DNA from: Roseivivax halodurans JCM 10272
Lineage (GTDB): Bacteria > Pseudomonadota > Alphaproteobacteria > Rhodobacterales > Rhodobacteraceae
NCBI RefSeq assembly: GCF_000521785.1
Contig: NZ_JALZ01000004.1
Span: 62,001-126,000 of the forward strand
Direction of reading: 5' to 3'
DNA: 64,000 nt
The notes beneath the pieces were generated by a model. It had not been told where the DNA came from, searched no databases, and worked only from the letters and a program-made list of their open reading frames with translations. Positions 1-8,191 of this stretch are shown here, in pieces. The first letter of the stretch is position 1. Each line of letters starts with the position of its first letter. The translations under genes were made by a program, and so were the position numbers.

Positions 1-1065
1 TTCGACATAACCCTCGACGCCGGTGATCTGTCCGGCGAAGCGGATGTTCGGCTTGGAGCGCAGGCGCATCTGATCGTCGAGCAGCGTCGGCGAGTTGAGG
101 AAGGTGTTGCGGTGGATGCCGCCGAGACGGGCGAAGCGGGCCTCTTCCAGCCCCGGAATCATACGCAGAACATCGGCTTGCGCGCCGTATTTCATCTTGG
201 TCTGGAAGCCGACGATGTTGAAGAGCGTGCCGAGCGCGTTGTCGCGGCGAAGCTGCACGACCGCCCAGGGCTTCACGTCGGGCTGGTGCGGGTTGGTGAG
301 ACCGACGGGCTTCATCGGACCGTGGCGCAGCGTCTCGCGGCCCCGCTCGGCCATGACCTCGATCGGCAGGCAGCCGTCGAAGTAGTTCGCGGTCTCGCCC
401 TCGTGGAACTCGGTCTTGTCGGAGCCGACGAGCGCGTCGATGAAGGCCTCGTAGGTCTCGCGGTCCATCGGGCAGTTGAGATAGGCGCGCTGCTCGTCCT
501 CGGTCTCGCCCTTGTCGTAGCGCGACTGCATCCACGCCTTCGACATGTCGATGCTCTCGGCATAGACGATGGGCGCGATGGCGTCGAAGAAGGCGAGCGC
601 CTCGGTCCCGGTCTCGCGGGCGATGGCCTGACCGAGCGCGTCCGAGGTGAGCGGCCCGGTGGCGAAGATCCACTGGCCCTGATCGGGAAGCTCAGTGACT
701 TCCTCGTTGGAGATCCGGATGTTCGGATGCGCCTTGAGCGCCGCGGTGATGTCCTCGGCGAAGGGATCGCGGTCGACGGCGAGCGCGCCGCCGGCGGGCA
801 GGCGGCGCTTGTAGGCGGTCGAGATCACGAGGCCGCCGGCTTCCTTCATCTCCCAGTGGAGAAGGCCGACCGCGTTGTTCTCGTGATCGTCCGAGCGGAA
901 GGAGTTGGAACACACCATCTCGCCCAGGTTGCCGGTCTTGTGGGCAAAGGTGCCGCGGGTGGGGCGCATCTCGTGCAGGACCACGGACACGCCCGCATTG
1001 GCGGCCTGCCATGCGGCCTCGGATCCGGCCATGCCGCCGCCGACGATGTGAAGCTCTTCTGTCAT
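1..1065 (-). CDS. trmFO: TrmFO, folate/FAD-dependent tRNA (uracil-54-C5)-methyltransferase (3' end beyond window)
   Basis: The reading frame runs from an ATG at 1065 to the left edge without a stop, giving 355 codons of a protein that is usually about 450 residues, so the C-terminus is missing. The N-terminus reads [18 protein letters not shown], a Rossmann dinucleotide-binding loop for FAD (G9, G10, G11, G14). Further TrmFO signatures are [15 protein letters not shown] soon after it, CSNSFRSDD, and [11 protein letters not shown] at the window edge. The family methylates U54 of tRNA to ribothymidine with methylenetetrahydrofolate as carbon donor and acts in the cytoplasm. A 39-nt gap separates it from the upstream, same-strand crotonase-family gene, so the two may be cotranscribed. 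The assignment rests on motif recognition over the whole visible length. Confidence 0.93.
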   Translation of the reverse strand, partial: MTEELHIVGGGMAGSEAAWQAANAGVSVVLHEMRPTRGTFAHKTGNLGEMVCSNSFRSDDHENNAVGLLHWEMKEAGGLVISTAYKRRLPAGGALAVDRDPFAEDITAALKAHPNIRISNEEVTELPDQGQWIFATGPLTSDALGQAIARETGTEALAFFDAIAPIVYAESIDMSKAWMQSRYDKGETEDEQRAYLNCPMDRETYEAFIDALVGSDKTEFHEGETANYFDGCLPIEVMAERGRETLRHGPMKPVGLTNPHQPDVKPWAVVQLRRDNALGTLFNIVGFQTKMKYGAQADVLRMIPGLEEARFARLGGIHRNTFLNSPTLLDDQMRLRSKPNIRFAGQITGVEGYVE

Positions 1066-1104
1066 GGCGCCGAGATAGGCATTGAGACGGGCCTTGTCAC
1101 GGGG

Positions 1105-1890
1105 TCATCGGGTCCAGTTTGGCTTGCGCTTCTCGAGAAAGGCGGTGATCCCCTCGGAGGTGTCTTCGTCCAGCATGTTCTCGACCATCGCGGCGCCGGT
1201 ATAGGCGTAGGCCTCGGCGAGCGGCAGCTCGGCCTGACGGTAGAAGGCCTGCTTGCCGATGCGGACCGCGGCGCCGAGCTTGCCGGCCACGATGGTCGCG
1301 AGGGCCTCGGTCTCGGCGTCGAGATCCGCTTCGGGCACGACGCGGTTGACGAGGCCGATCTCCCGGGCGCGCGTGGCCTCGATGAACTCTCCGGTGGTCA
1401 GCATCTCGAAGACATGCTTGCGGGGGGCGTTGCGCGAGAGGGCGACCATGGGCGTCGAGCAGAAGAGGCCGATATTTACGCCGTTGACGCCGAAGCGCGT
1501 GCCTTCCGCCGCGACCGCCATGTCGCAGGTGGCGACGAGCTGACAGCCGGCGGCGGTGGCGATGCCGTGCACGCGGGCGATGACCGGCTGGGGGATCTGC
1601 TGGAGGCGCTGCATGACCGCGCTGCAGCGCGCGAAGAGATCGGCGAAATAGGCGCGGCCGCCATCCTCGGACTGGCGCGCGGCCTGCATCTGCTTGAGGT
1701 CGTGCCCGGCGCAGAACGCCTTGCCTGCGCCGCCGAGGGTCACGACGCGGATCCCGTCGTCCGCCTCGAGCGCGTCGCATTCGGCGATCAGCGCGGCGAG
1801 CATCTCGTCCGAGAGCGCGTTGAGCTTTTCGGGCGCGTTCAGCGTCAGGTGCCGCACGGCGCCTTTGTCGTAACGTTCGATCAGGGCCAT
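1105..1890 (-). CDS. Enoyl-CoA hydratase/isomerase (crotonase) family protein, ECHDC3-like
   Basis: The 261-residue protein has a crotonase fold. The first oxyanion-hole segment is AGHDLKQ (61-67) and the second is HGIATAAGCQLVATCD (108-123). The wording resembles ECHDC3 proteins (GLFCSTP, then a C-terminal EGITAFLEKRKP). The two catalytic glutamates of true enoyl-CoA hydratase are not present: the GCEL position reads GCQL (Q117), and the second lies in NGVNIGLF. It may therefore act on another acyl-CoA or as a non-hydratase member. The ATG at 1890 is 62 nt from the divergent thioesterase start, so the two may share a control region. The substrate cannot be told from sequence. Confidence 0.85.
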   Translation of the reverse strand: MALIERYDKGAVRHLTLNAPEKLNALSDEMLAALIAECDALEADDGIRVVTLGGAGKAFCAGHDLKQMQAARQSEDGGRAYFADLFARCSAVMQRLQQIPQPVIARVHGIATAAGCQLVATCDMAVAAEGTRFGVNGVNIGLFCSTPMVALSRNAPRKHVFEMLTTGEFIEATRAREIGLVNRVVPEADLDAETEALATIVAGKLGAAVRIGKQAFYRQAELPLAEAYAYTGAAMVENMLDEDTSEGITAFLEKRKPNWTR

Positions 1891-1952
1891 CTTGTCCTCC
1901 CGTGTCCCGGGCGGCAGCCTAGGCGGCGGAGACGCGGGAGGACAAGGACACC

Positions 1953-2375
1953 ATGACGATCAGGATCGGCGCGGAGGAGATGGCGGGGTTCCTCGACGAG
2001 GTGTTCCCGCAGGTGAAGGGCATGTTCGGGATCGACCGGCTCGATGAGGATCTGCTGGTGATGCGGCTTTTCGCGGACGAAAGGCATCTGAGGCCGGGCG
2101 GCACGGTGTCGGGTCCGGCGATGTTCGGGCTCGCCGATGTCGCCGCCTACGTGGCCACCATGGCGCGGATCGGCAAGGAGGCGCTGGCGGTCACCACGAA
2201 TTGTTCGATCGACTTCATGAGGAAACCGGTGTCGGGCGCGGACGTGCTGGCGGAATGCCGTCTGCTGAAGCTCGGGCGGGTGCTGTCGGTCTGCGACGTG
2301 CTGCTCTACTCGGAAGGGATGGCGGAGCCTGTGGCGCGCGCCTCGCTTACCTATTCGCTGCCGCCCGCGCGGTGA
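1953..2375 (+). CDS. PaaI-family hotdog-fold acyl-CoA thioesterase
   Basis: This 140-residue protein has the length and layout of small PaaI/YbgC-like hotdog thioesterases. A Gly-rich stretch GGTVSGPAMFGLADVAAY (about 49-66) fits the start of the hotdog helix with its catalytic Asp/Asn region, and TTNCSIDFMRKP (about 86-97) fits the central beta strand. Such enzymes hydrolyse acyl- or aryl-CoA esters in the cytoplasm. The ATG at 1953 follows GGAGGACAAGG at a suitable distance. It is divergent from the crotonase gene, which suggests linked acyl-CoA work. Its 3' end overlaps the converging nuclease-like gene by 29 nt. Confidence 0.8.
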   Translation: MTIRIGAEEMAGFLDEVFPQVKGMFGIDRLDEDLLVMRLFADERHLRPGGTVSGPAMFGLADVAAYVATMARIGKEALAVTTNCSIDFMRKPVSGADVLAECRLLKLGRVLSVCDVLLYSEGMAEPVARASLTYSLPPAR

Positions 2376-3263
2376 TGTCGGCGACGACGGGGTAATGGTC
2401 GGACGGCCAGTCGCCCTCGAACCGTTCGCGCAGGACGACGGGGCCCGCCGCGAGGCGCAGGCCGGGGCCGGTGGCGATGTGGTCGATCGCGCCGAAGAGG
2501 TTGATGCCGTGGTCGAAATGGAAGGTCGCGCCGGGGACGGGGGCGAAGGTCAGACCGGCGTTCTCGAGGATGCCTGCCGTGCGGGAGCCGGCGCGGGCGT
2601 TGAGATCGCCGAGGAGGAGGGCCGGCACGCCTTCGGGGAAGGACGCGATGCGGTCCGCGATCAGCTCTGCCGATCGTAGGCGGTTCTCACCGCTGCCTGC
2701 GTCGAGATGCACGTTGATGGCGCGGAAGCGGGCGCCCGAGGGGGTTTCGAACTCGGCCCACGACGCGAAGGCGGGATAGGAGCCGTCGAAGGTGCGGGAA
2801 TAGATCTCGTCGGGGCTGTCGGAGAAGAAGAACCAGCCTTCGTCGCGCAGGGTGAGCGTCTCGGGCCGGTAGAAGATCGGCTGGGTCGAGGGAAATTCGC
2901 GCCAGTCGCCGATCGCGGCGGCCTCGTAGGAGGGAAAGCGTTCGAGGAGGTAGTCGCGGGCGAGGTTGGTTTCGTCGCTGTTGCCGCCCGAGAAGGTTTC
3001 CATTTCCTGGAAGGCGATGAGGTCGGCGTCCGTGGCCGCGACCGCGGCGGCGAGCGAGGGCGCGCGGGCCTCCCAGTCTCCGACGGACCAGGGTCCGGTC
3101 GCGCGGCGGCCCCAGATGTAGTGGACGTTGAGGGTCGCGGCGCGGAAGGCTCCGTCCGCCTTGGGCGGGGGGACGCGCTTCCCGAATGCGCGACGTGCAG
3201 GGCGCAGGCGAGGAGGAGCGGCAGGGCGAGAAGGGCGGCGAGGAGGCGCAGGGCGGTCTTCAT
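2347..3263 (-). pseudogene. Endonuclease/exonuclease/phosphatase (EEP) family protein, frameshifted near its N-terminus
   Basis: The C-terminal two thirds read in one frame and carry EEP hallmarks: QEMETF (metal-binding Glu), INVHLDAG, LLGDLNARAG, DHIATG and SDHYPVVADI. Upstream in the same frame the wording still fits the family (GAFRAATLNVHYIWG, coded near 3112-3150), but no ATG starts it. The expected start, MKTALRLLAALLALPLLLAC at 3263, a signal peptide or lipoprotein leader, lies in a different frame. Adding one C to the run of six (G6 on the plus strand, 3167-3172) joins the two as HSGSASPPPKADGAF. This indicates a one-base deletion, either natural or an assembly error. If intact, the product would be an exported phosphoesterase or nuclease. 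A start at ATG 3003 would remove conserved core sequence. Confidence 0.75.
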
Positions 3264-3330
3264 GACGCTCTCAGATAGAGCGGCGGACGGGGTGTGGCCC
3301 CCTGCGGAGGGGGCGGAACGGGCAATGCGC

Positions 3331-3359
3331 AAAAAAAAGGCCGAGCATAAAGCTCGGCC
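3331..3359 (-). terminator. Rho-independent terminator after the LysR gene / candidate sRNA
   Basis: An eight-pair perfect stem GGCCGAGC/GCTCGGCC (3339-3346 with 3352-3359) with a 5-nt loop is followed on the minus strand by eight Ts (3331-3338). Confidence 0.88.
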
Positions 3360-3413
3360 GAAGTCCAACAGGGAGGTATGAAGATGATGCGCGTCTGAGC
3401 GCCCCATCGTTCG
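3331..3413 (-). ncRNA. Candidate trans-acting small RNA with CCUCCC loop (AbcR/ar15-like by context)
   Basis: On the minus strand, 3' of the LysR gene, a promoter-like pair (TTGTCC, 17 nt, TATTTC) would start RNA near 3413. About 80 nt later a strong intrinsic terminator ends it. The predicted RNA carries an open AUACCUCCCUGUUGG stretch (around 3367-3380), an anti-Shine-Dalgarno sequence typical of alphaproteobacterial regulatory RNAs. The neighbouring LysR regulator resembles VtlR/LsrB, which in Rhizobiales is functionally tied to the AbcR sRNAs. No coding potential was found. The RNA and its exact 5' end are inferred. It could instead be only the 3' UTR of the LysR mRNA. Confidence 0.45.
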
Positions 3414-3419
3414 AAAGCT

Positions 3420-3448
3420 GAAATAGTGATCGGTTTTGAGTCGGACAA
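3420..3448 (-). promoter_or_regulatory. Candidate sigma-70 promoter for the small RNA
   Basis: On the minus strand, TTGTCC (3443-3448) and TATTTC (3420-3425) are separated by exactly 17 nt. They lie inside the untranslated region between the LysR stop and the terminator, where no coding gene would need a promoter. Confidence 0.4.
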
Positions 3449-3505
3449 GCGAAAGCGCCGCGATGCGGCGGCATTGCCGCTATGCGTCTCGCGCAAGTCA
3501 CGAAA

Positions 3506-4411
3506 TCACTCCGCGCCCATCGCCTTCCGGCTGGTGCGGTGGGCGACGATCTCTTCCTGCACGAAGTCGCGGAACGCGGCGATGCGCTTCGAGGCGCGCA
3601 GTTCCTCGGGATAGGCGAGGAAGACCGGGACCTCGTTCGATTCGATCTCGGGCAGGACGCGCACGACCGAGGGGAAATCCTCGATGATGTAATCGGGCAA
3701 AACGCCGATGCCGAGATTGGAGATCACCGCCTGCAGGACGCCGAAATAGTTGTTCACCGTCAGCGTGCCGTGGATCTCGTGGGTCATCAGCTCCTGCACC
3801 AGCTGCAGCCCGGCGGTCACCTGGTTGGTGCGCGGGTTCTGGCAGATCAGGCGGTGCGCCTCGAGATCCTCGAGGCTGCGCGGCGTGCCGAAGCGGTCGA
3901 GATAGTCGGGCGAGGCGTAGAGGCGCATCTTGACCGACATCAGCCGCTTGCGGATGAGGTCGGCCTGGCTCGGCTCCTTCATCCGGATCGCGACGTCGGC
4001 CTCGCGCATCGGCAGGTCGAGCACGCGCTCCTCAAGCATGAGGTCGATGTTGAGCTCGGGATACTTCTCGTAGAGCTTCGACAGGCGCGGCGCGAGCCAG
4101 AGCGAGCCGAAGCCGGTCGTGGTCGTGACGCGGAGCTGGCCGAAGACCTCCTCCTCGCTGTCGTGGATGCGGGCTGTGGCGGCGTCGATGCGCTTGACCA
4201 TCGAGGAGGTCGCGTCGAACAGCAGCTCGCCCTGCTCGGTGAGAATCAGCCCCCGCGCGTGGCGGTGGAAAAGGGTCGTGTTCAGCGACTCTTCGAGCGC
4301 GCGGATCTGGCGGGAGACCGCCGATTGCGACAGGTGCAGGGCGTCGCCGGCATGGGTCAGCGAGCCGGCATCGGCCACCGCGTGAAAGATTCTGAGCTTG
4401 TCCCAATCCAT
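3506..4411 (-). CDS. LysR-family transcriptional regulator, VtlR/LsrB-like
   Basis: The 301-residue protein has the usual LysR length. The N-terminal winged helix-turn-helix starts MDWDKLRIFHAVADAGS and continues through LHLSQSAVSRQIRALEE (about 26-42). The rest is a substrate-binding-like effector domain (FGQLRVTTTTGFGSLW onward). The opening words match the VtlR/LsrB group of alphaproteobacteria, which control small RNAs and redox or envelope functions. It is divergent from the indolepyruvate oxidoreductase gene across a 164-nt gap with two inverted repeats, so it may also control that gene. A terminator and a candidate sRNA follow its stop. The effector is unknown. Confidence 0.88.
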   Translation of the reverse strand: MDWDKLRIFHAVADAGSLTHAGDALHLSQSAVSRQIRALEESLNTTLFHRHARGLILTEQGELLFDATSSMVKRIDAATARIHDSEEEVFGQLRVTTTTGFGSLWLAPRLSKLYEKYPELNIDLMLEERVLDLPMREADVAIRMKEPSQADLIRKRLMSVKMRLYASPDYLDRFGTPRSLEDLEAHRLICQNPRTNQVTAGLQLVQELMTHEIHGTLTVNNYFGVLQAVISNLGIGVLPDYIIEDFPSVVRVLPEIESNEVPVFLAYPEELRASKRIAAFRDFVQEEIVAHRTSRKAMGAE

Positions 4412-4478
4412 CGGATCAACTTTCGGGCAGGTGCGCGTTCGGGTTCGGAAATAATGGACATACGTTGAAAATACTATG

Positions 4479-4489
4479 CTGCAGTGCAG
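4479..4489. promoter_or_regulatory. Small inverted repeat, possible LysR operator
   Basis: CTGCA-G-TGCAG is a perfect 5-bp dyad in the divergent LysR/indolepyruvate oxidoreductase gap. The site is short, so it is only suggestive. Confidence 0.25.
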
Positions 4490-4514
4490 AAAGTTCCTGA
4501 AAAAGTCCTGTCAG

Positions 4515-4531
4515 GGTCAGCTATTTTGACC
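4515..4531. promoter_or_regulatory. Inverted repeat GGTCA-N7-TGACC, possible LysR operator
   Basis: This perfect 17-bp dyad lies 45 nt before the start of the oxidoreductase gene and in the divergent gap with the LysR gene. Its length and odd centre fit LysR-type operators. Confidence 0.35.
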
Positions 4532-4575
4532 TAGATTCCTTAACAGCCAGTTCATTAGGCGAGGGGAGGCGCCAG

Positions 4576-7500
4576 ATGACGACGCAGGATATTTCTCTGA
4601 ACGACCGGTTCGACGTGAGCAAGCCCACGGTGCTTCTGAACGGCACGCAGGCGCTCGTTCGTCTCATGCTGTTGCAGAAGGCACGCGATGAGGCGGCGGG
4701 ACTGAACACGGCGGGCTACGTCACCGGATATCGCGGATCACCGCTCGGCGCGGTCGATCTGCAGATGAAGAAGGCCCAGAAATGGCTGAGCGGGGCCAAC
4801 GTCCTGTTCCAGGAGGGCCTGAACGAGGATCTCGCGGCAACGCAGCTCTGGGGCTCCCAGCAGGCGGAGCTGCGCGGCGAGGGCAATTACGACGGTGTCT
4901 TCGGCCTCTGGTACGGCAAGGGGCCCGGTGTGGACCGGTCCGGAGACGTGATGCGCCACGCCAACATGGCGGGCACCTCGCCGCATGGCGGTGTGCTGAT
5001 GGCGATGGGAGACGACCACACGGGCGAAAGCTCGACGGTGCTGCACCAGTCGGAATGGGCGCTGGTCGATGCCTACATGCCTGTCGTCTCGCCCGCGGGC
5101 GTGCAGGAGATCCTCGATTACGGGGTCTACGGCTATGCGCTCTCGCGCTATTCGGGGCTCTGGGTCGGTCTCAAGACGATGAAGGACACGGTCGAGGCGA
5201 CGGCTGTGGTCGATGGCCGTCCGGACCGCATGCAGCTGGTCATGCCGCCCGATTTCGCCATGCCCGAGGGCGGGCTGAGCATCCGGCTCGGCGACACGCC
5301 GCACGCGCAGGAAGCGCGGATGATCGACTACAAGCGCTACGCGGCCGAGGCGTTCTCCCGCGCCAACGGCATGGACAGGCGGGTGTGGGGCAAGCCCGGG
5401 GCCAAGATCGGCCTCGTCGCGGCGGGCAAGAACTGGCTCGACCTCACCCATGCGCTGACGCTTCTCGGGATCGACGAGGCGGAGGCGGAGCGGCTTGGGA
5501 TCACCACCTACAAGGTCGGGCAGACCTTCCCGCTCGACATGCAGGGCTTTCACGACTGGGCCGAGGGGCTCGATCTGATCGTCATCGTCGAGGAGAAGCG
5601 CAAGCTGATCGAGGTGCAGGTCAAGGAAGCGATCTTCGACGACCGGCAGGGCCGCCGGGTCTACGGCTGGTACAAGGGCGGCGCGGGCGGCATGCACCGC
5701 GAGGAGCTGTTCCCGACGCGTGGCGCGCTCGACCCGGTCTGGATCGCCGAGAAGCTCGGGCAGATCCTGATCGAGGAGGGCCGGGGGACCGATGGTGTGA
5801 AGGCGGGACTCTCCACGCTGGCCGAGGCGCGGAAAGCGGACAATGCCGAGGAGATTGCGGCGCGGCTGCCTTACTATTGCGCCGGCTGCCCGCACAACAC
5901 CTCGACAAAGGTGCCCGAGGGCTCGCGCGGCTATGCCGGGATCGGCTGCCACTACATGGTGCAGTGGATGGACCGGAACACGACCGGCTTCACCCATATG
6001 GGCGGCGAGGGCGCGAACTGGATCGGGGAGGCGCCGTTCTCCAGGACGGCGCATGTCTTCCAGAACCTCGGCGACGGGACCTACAACCATTCGGGCGTGC
6101 AGGCGATCCGGGCGGCGCTCGCGGCTGGGACCAACATCACCTACAAGATCCTCTACAACGATGCCGTCGCCATGACCGGCGGGCAGAAGAACGAGGGCGG
6201 GCTCACGCCGGACCGGATCGCGAAGGAACTCGACGCGATGGGCGTCGGCCGCATCGAGGTGGTCTTCGACGAGAAGGAAGAGCCCGAGCGCTCGGAGTTC
6301 CCCAAATCTGTCGGCTGGCACGAGCGGGCCGACATGGACGCGGTGCAGAAGGAGCTGCGCGAGGTGCCGGGCGTCACGGCCATCATCTATGTGCAGACCT
6401 GCGCGGCCGAGAAGCGGCGGCGGAGGAAGCGCCGCGAGTTCCCCGACCCCGACACCCGCGTCTTCATCAACACCGATGTCTGCGAGGGCTGCGGCGATTG
6501 CGGGGTGCAGTCCAACTGCGTCGCCATCGCCCCGAAGGAGACCGAGTTCGGCCGCAAGCGCGAGATCGATCAATCGGCCTGCAACAAGGACTTCTCGTGC
6601 CTCAAGGGGTTTTGTCCGTCCTTCGTGACGCTCGAGGGGGGCAAGGTGCGCAAGGGCGCGACGACGGCGCTCGACCTGCCGGATCTGACCGATCCGCAGG
6701 TGCCATCGATAAACAAGACCTGGAACGTGATCGTCACCGGCGTCGGCGGCACCGGCGTCGTGACCGTGGGTGCGGTCATGGCTCAGGCGGCGCAGCTCGC
6801 CGGCATGGGCGCGGGCATGATGGAGATGGCGGGCCTCGCCCAGAAGGGCGGCGCCGTGCATATCCATTTGCGGCTCGCCGACAAGCCGGACGACATCAGC
6901 GCGGTGCGCGTCGCGACCGGCGAGGCCGATGCGCTGATCGGCGGCGATCTCGTGGTGAGCGCCGGGTCGAAGACGCTGGGGCTCTGCGCGACGGGCCGCA
7001 CGGGCGCGGTGGTCAACAGCCACGAGACGGTGACCGGCGATTTCACCCGCGACACCGAGTTCACGCTGCCCGGCGACCGGCTGAAGCTGTCGCTCGAGCG
7101 GCGGATGAAGGAGCGGCTCAGCCTCTACGACGCATCGGACCTCGCGCGGGCGACGATGGGCGATTCCATCTTCTCGAACGTCATGCTGCTCGGCTCGGCT
7201 TGGCAGCGCGGTCTCGTGCCGCTGCCGAAGGACGCGCTGATGGAGGCGATCGAGCTCAACGGCGCGGCGGTCGAGGGCAACAAGCGGGCCTTCGAGATCG
7301 GGCGCTGGGCGGTCGAGCATCCCGAGGAGGCAGCGCGGATCGCGTCGCCGAACGTGGTCGAGCGGCCGAAGACGCTGGACGAGCGGATCGCCTTCCGCGA
7401 GGCGCATCTGGTCGAGTACCAGGGCAAGCGGCTCGCCAGGCGCTATCGCCGGATGCTGGACGGGATCGAGGACCGCAAGCTCAAGGAGGCGGTCGCGCTC

Positions 7501-7998
7501 GGGTACCACAAGGTGCTGAGCTACAAGGACGAATACGAGGTCGCTCGGCTGCATCTGAAAACGCGGCAGCGCGCCGAGGAGGCGTTCGAGGGCGACTTCA
7601 AGATGACCTTCCACCTCGCGCCGCCGATCATGAGCAAGGAGGGCTCGGACGGAAGGCCGATCAAGAAGAAATACGGCGAGGGCATGCTGCGGAACTTCAA
7701 GCTGCTGGCGCGGCTGAAGGCGCTGCGTGGCACGCCGCTCGACCCGTTCGGCCGGTCCGAGGAGCGGAAGATGGAGCGCGCGCTCATCACGCAATACGAG
7801 GCCGACATGGCCGAGTGGCTGCCGAAGCTCTCCGAGACGATGCGCGAGCCGCTCGCCGCTCTCGCCGAGCTGCCGCTGTCGATCCGCGGCTTCGGGCCGG
7901 TGAAGCAGGCCAACGCCGAGAAGGCCGAGAAGCGCCGCGAGGAGCTTCTGGCCGTGCTGCGCGACGGCGGCGCCTCCATGGCGAAGGCGGCGGAATAG
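4576..7998 (+). CDS. Indolepyruvate ferredoxin oxidoreductase family protein, fused multi-domain form
   Basis: This 1140-residue protein has the length of the single-chain IOR-type 2-oxoacid oxidoreductases found in proteobacteria. The N-terminal part is the pyrimidine-binding region (VTGYRGSPLGAVD, 49-61). The middle carries a thiamine-diphosphate domain with YYCAGCPHNTST and GGEGANWIG. Then comes an iron-sulfur segment with cysteines in DVCEGCGDCG, SACNKDFSC and KGFCPSF. The C-terminal gamma-type domain begins at VIVTGVGGTGVVTVG. Known members oxidatively decarboxylate aryl- or branched 2-oxoacids to acyl-CoA with ferredoxin, in amino acid breakdown. The ATG at 4576 follows GAGGGGAGG. The true substrate could differ from indolepyruvate. 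Confidence 0.93.
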   Translation: MTTQDISLNDRFDVSKPTVLLNGTQALVRLMLLQKARDEAAGLNTAGYVTGYRGSPLGAVDLQMKKAQKWLSGANVLFQEGLNEDLAATQLWGSQQAELRGEGNYDGVFGLWYGKGPGVDRSGDVMRHANMAGTSPHGGVLMAMGDDHTGESSTVLHQSEWALVDAYMPVVSPAGVQEILDYGVYGYALSRYSGLWVGLKTMKDTVEATAVVDGRPDRMQLVMPPDFAMPEGGLSIRLGDTPHAQEARMIDYKRYAAEAFSRANGMDRRVWGKPGAKIGLVAAGKNWLDLTHALTLLGIDEAEAERLGITTYKVGQTFPLDMQGFHDWAEGLDLIVIVEEKRKLIEVQVKEAIFDDRQGRRVYGWYKGGAGGMHREELFPTRGALDPVWIAEKLGQILIEEGRGTDGVKAGLSTLAEARKADNAEEIAARLPYYCAGCPHNTSTKVPEGSRGYAGIGCHYMVQWMDRNTTGFTHMGGEGANWIGEAPFSRTAHVFQNLGDGTYNHSGVQAIRAALAAGTNITYKILYNDAVAMTGGQKNEGGLTPDRIAKELDAMGVGRIEVVFDEKEEPERSEFPKSVGWHERADMDAVQKELREVPGVTAIIYVQTCAAEKRRRRKRREFPDPDTRVFINTDVCEGCGDCGVQSNCVAIAPKETEFGRKREIDQSACNKDFSCLKGFCPSFVTLEGGKVRKGATTALDLPDLTDPQVPSINKTWNVIVTGVGGTGVVTVGAVMAQAAQLAGMGAGMMEMAGLAQKGGAVHIHLRLADKPDDISAVRVATGEADALIGGDLVVSAGSKTLGLCATGRTGAVVNSHETVTGDFTRDTEFTLPGDRLKLSLERRMKERLSLYDASDLARATMGDSIFSNVMLLGSAWQRGLVPLPKDALMEAIELNGAAVEGNKRAFEIGRWAVEHPEEAARIASPNVVERPKTLDERIAFREAHLVEYQGKRLARRYRRMLDGIEDRKLKEAVALGYHKVLSYKDEYEVARLHLKTRQRAEEAFEGDFKMTFHLAPPIMSKEGSDGRPIKKKYGEGMLRNFKLLARLKALRGTPLDPFGRSEERKMERALITQYEADMAEWLPKLSETMREPLAALAELPLSIRGFGPVKQANAEKAEKRREELLAVLRDGGASMAKAAE

Positions 7999-8191
7999 GC
8001 TGCACCTCGGGGATGCGCGGTATCGCCGCGCATCCCCGGCAGAGGCTGGCGCGCCTATGTTCACCGGTGCGAAGGCTGCTATGATCCGCGACGCCGCGGT
8101 TCCGAAAATCGGGGGCCGACTTTTACACAAGCGTCACGACTTTGTTGCAAGCAGCCGTAACGTGCCAGATGCCAGAGGAGGCCCCGTTCCG

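Noticed and set aside
112-1956. 614-codon plus-strand ORF opposite trmFO and the crotonase gene
   Set aside because: It mirrors two well-recognised minus-strand genes; its wording is Gly/Arg/Ala-rich with no family pattern, as expected in high-GC DNA.
3378-3398. Six-codon ORF MKMMRV with a perfect GGGAGG site on the plus strand
   Set aside because: Too short to support as a gene, and the GGGAGG is the complement of the candidate sRNA loop.
4738-8130. 1130-codon minus-strand and 1100-codon plus-strand ORFs within the oxidoreductase gene
   Set aside because: Both are frame shadows of the indolepyruvate oxidoreductase gene with low-complexity composition.
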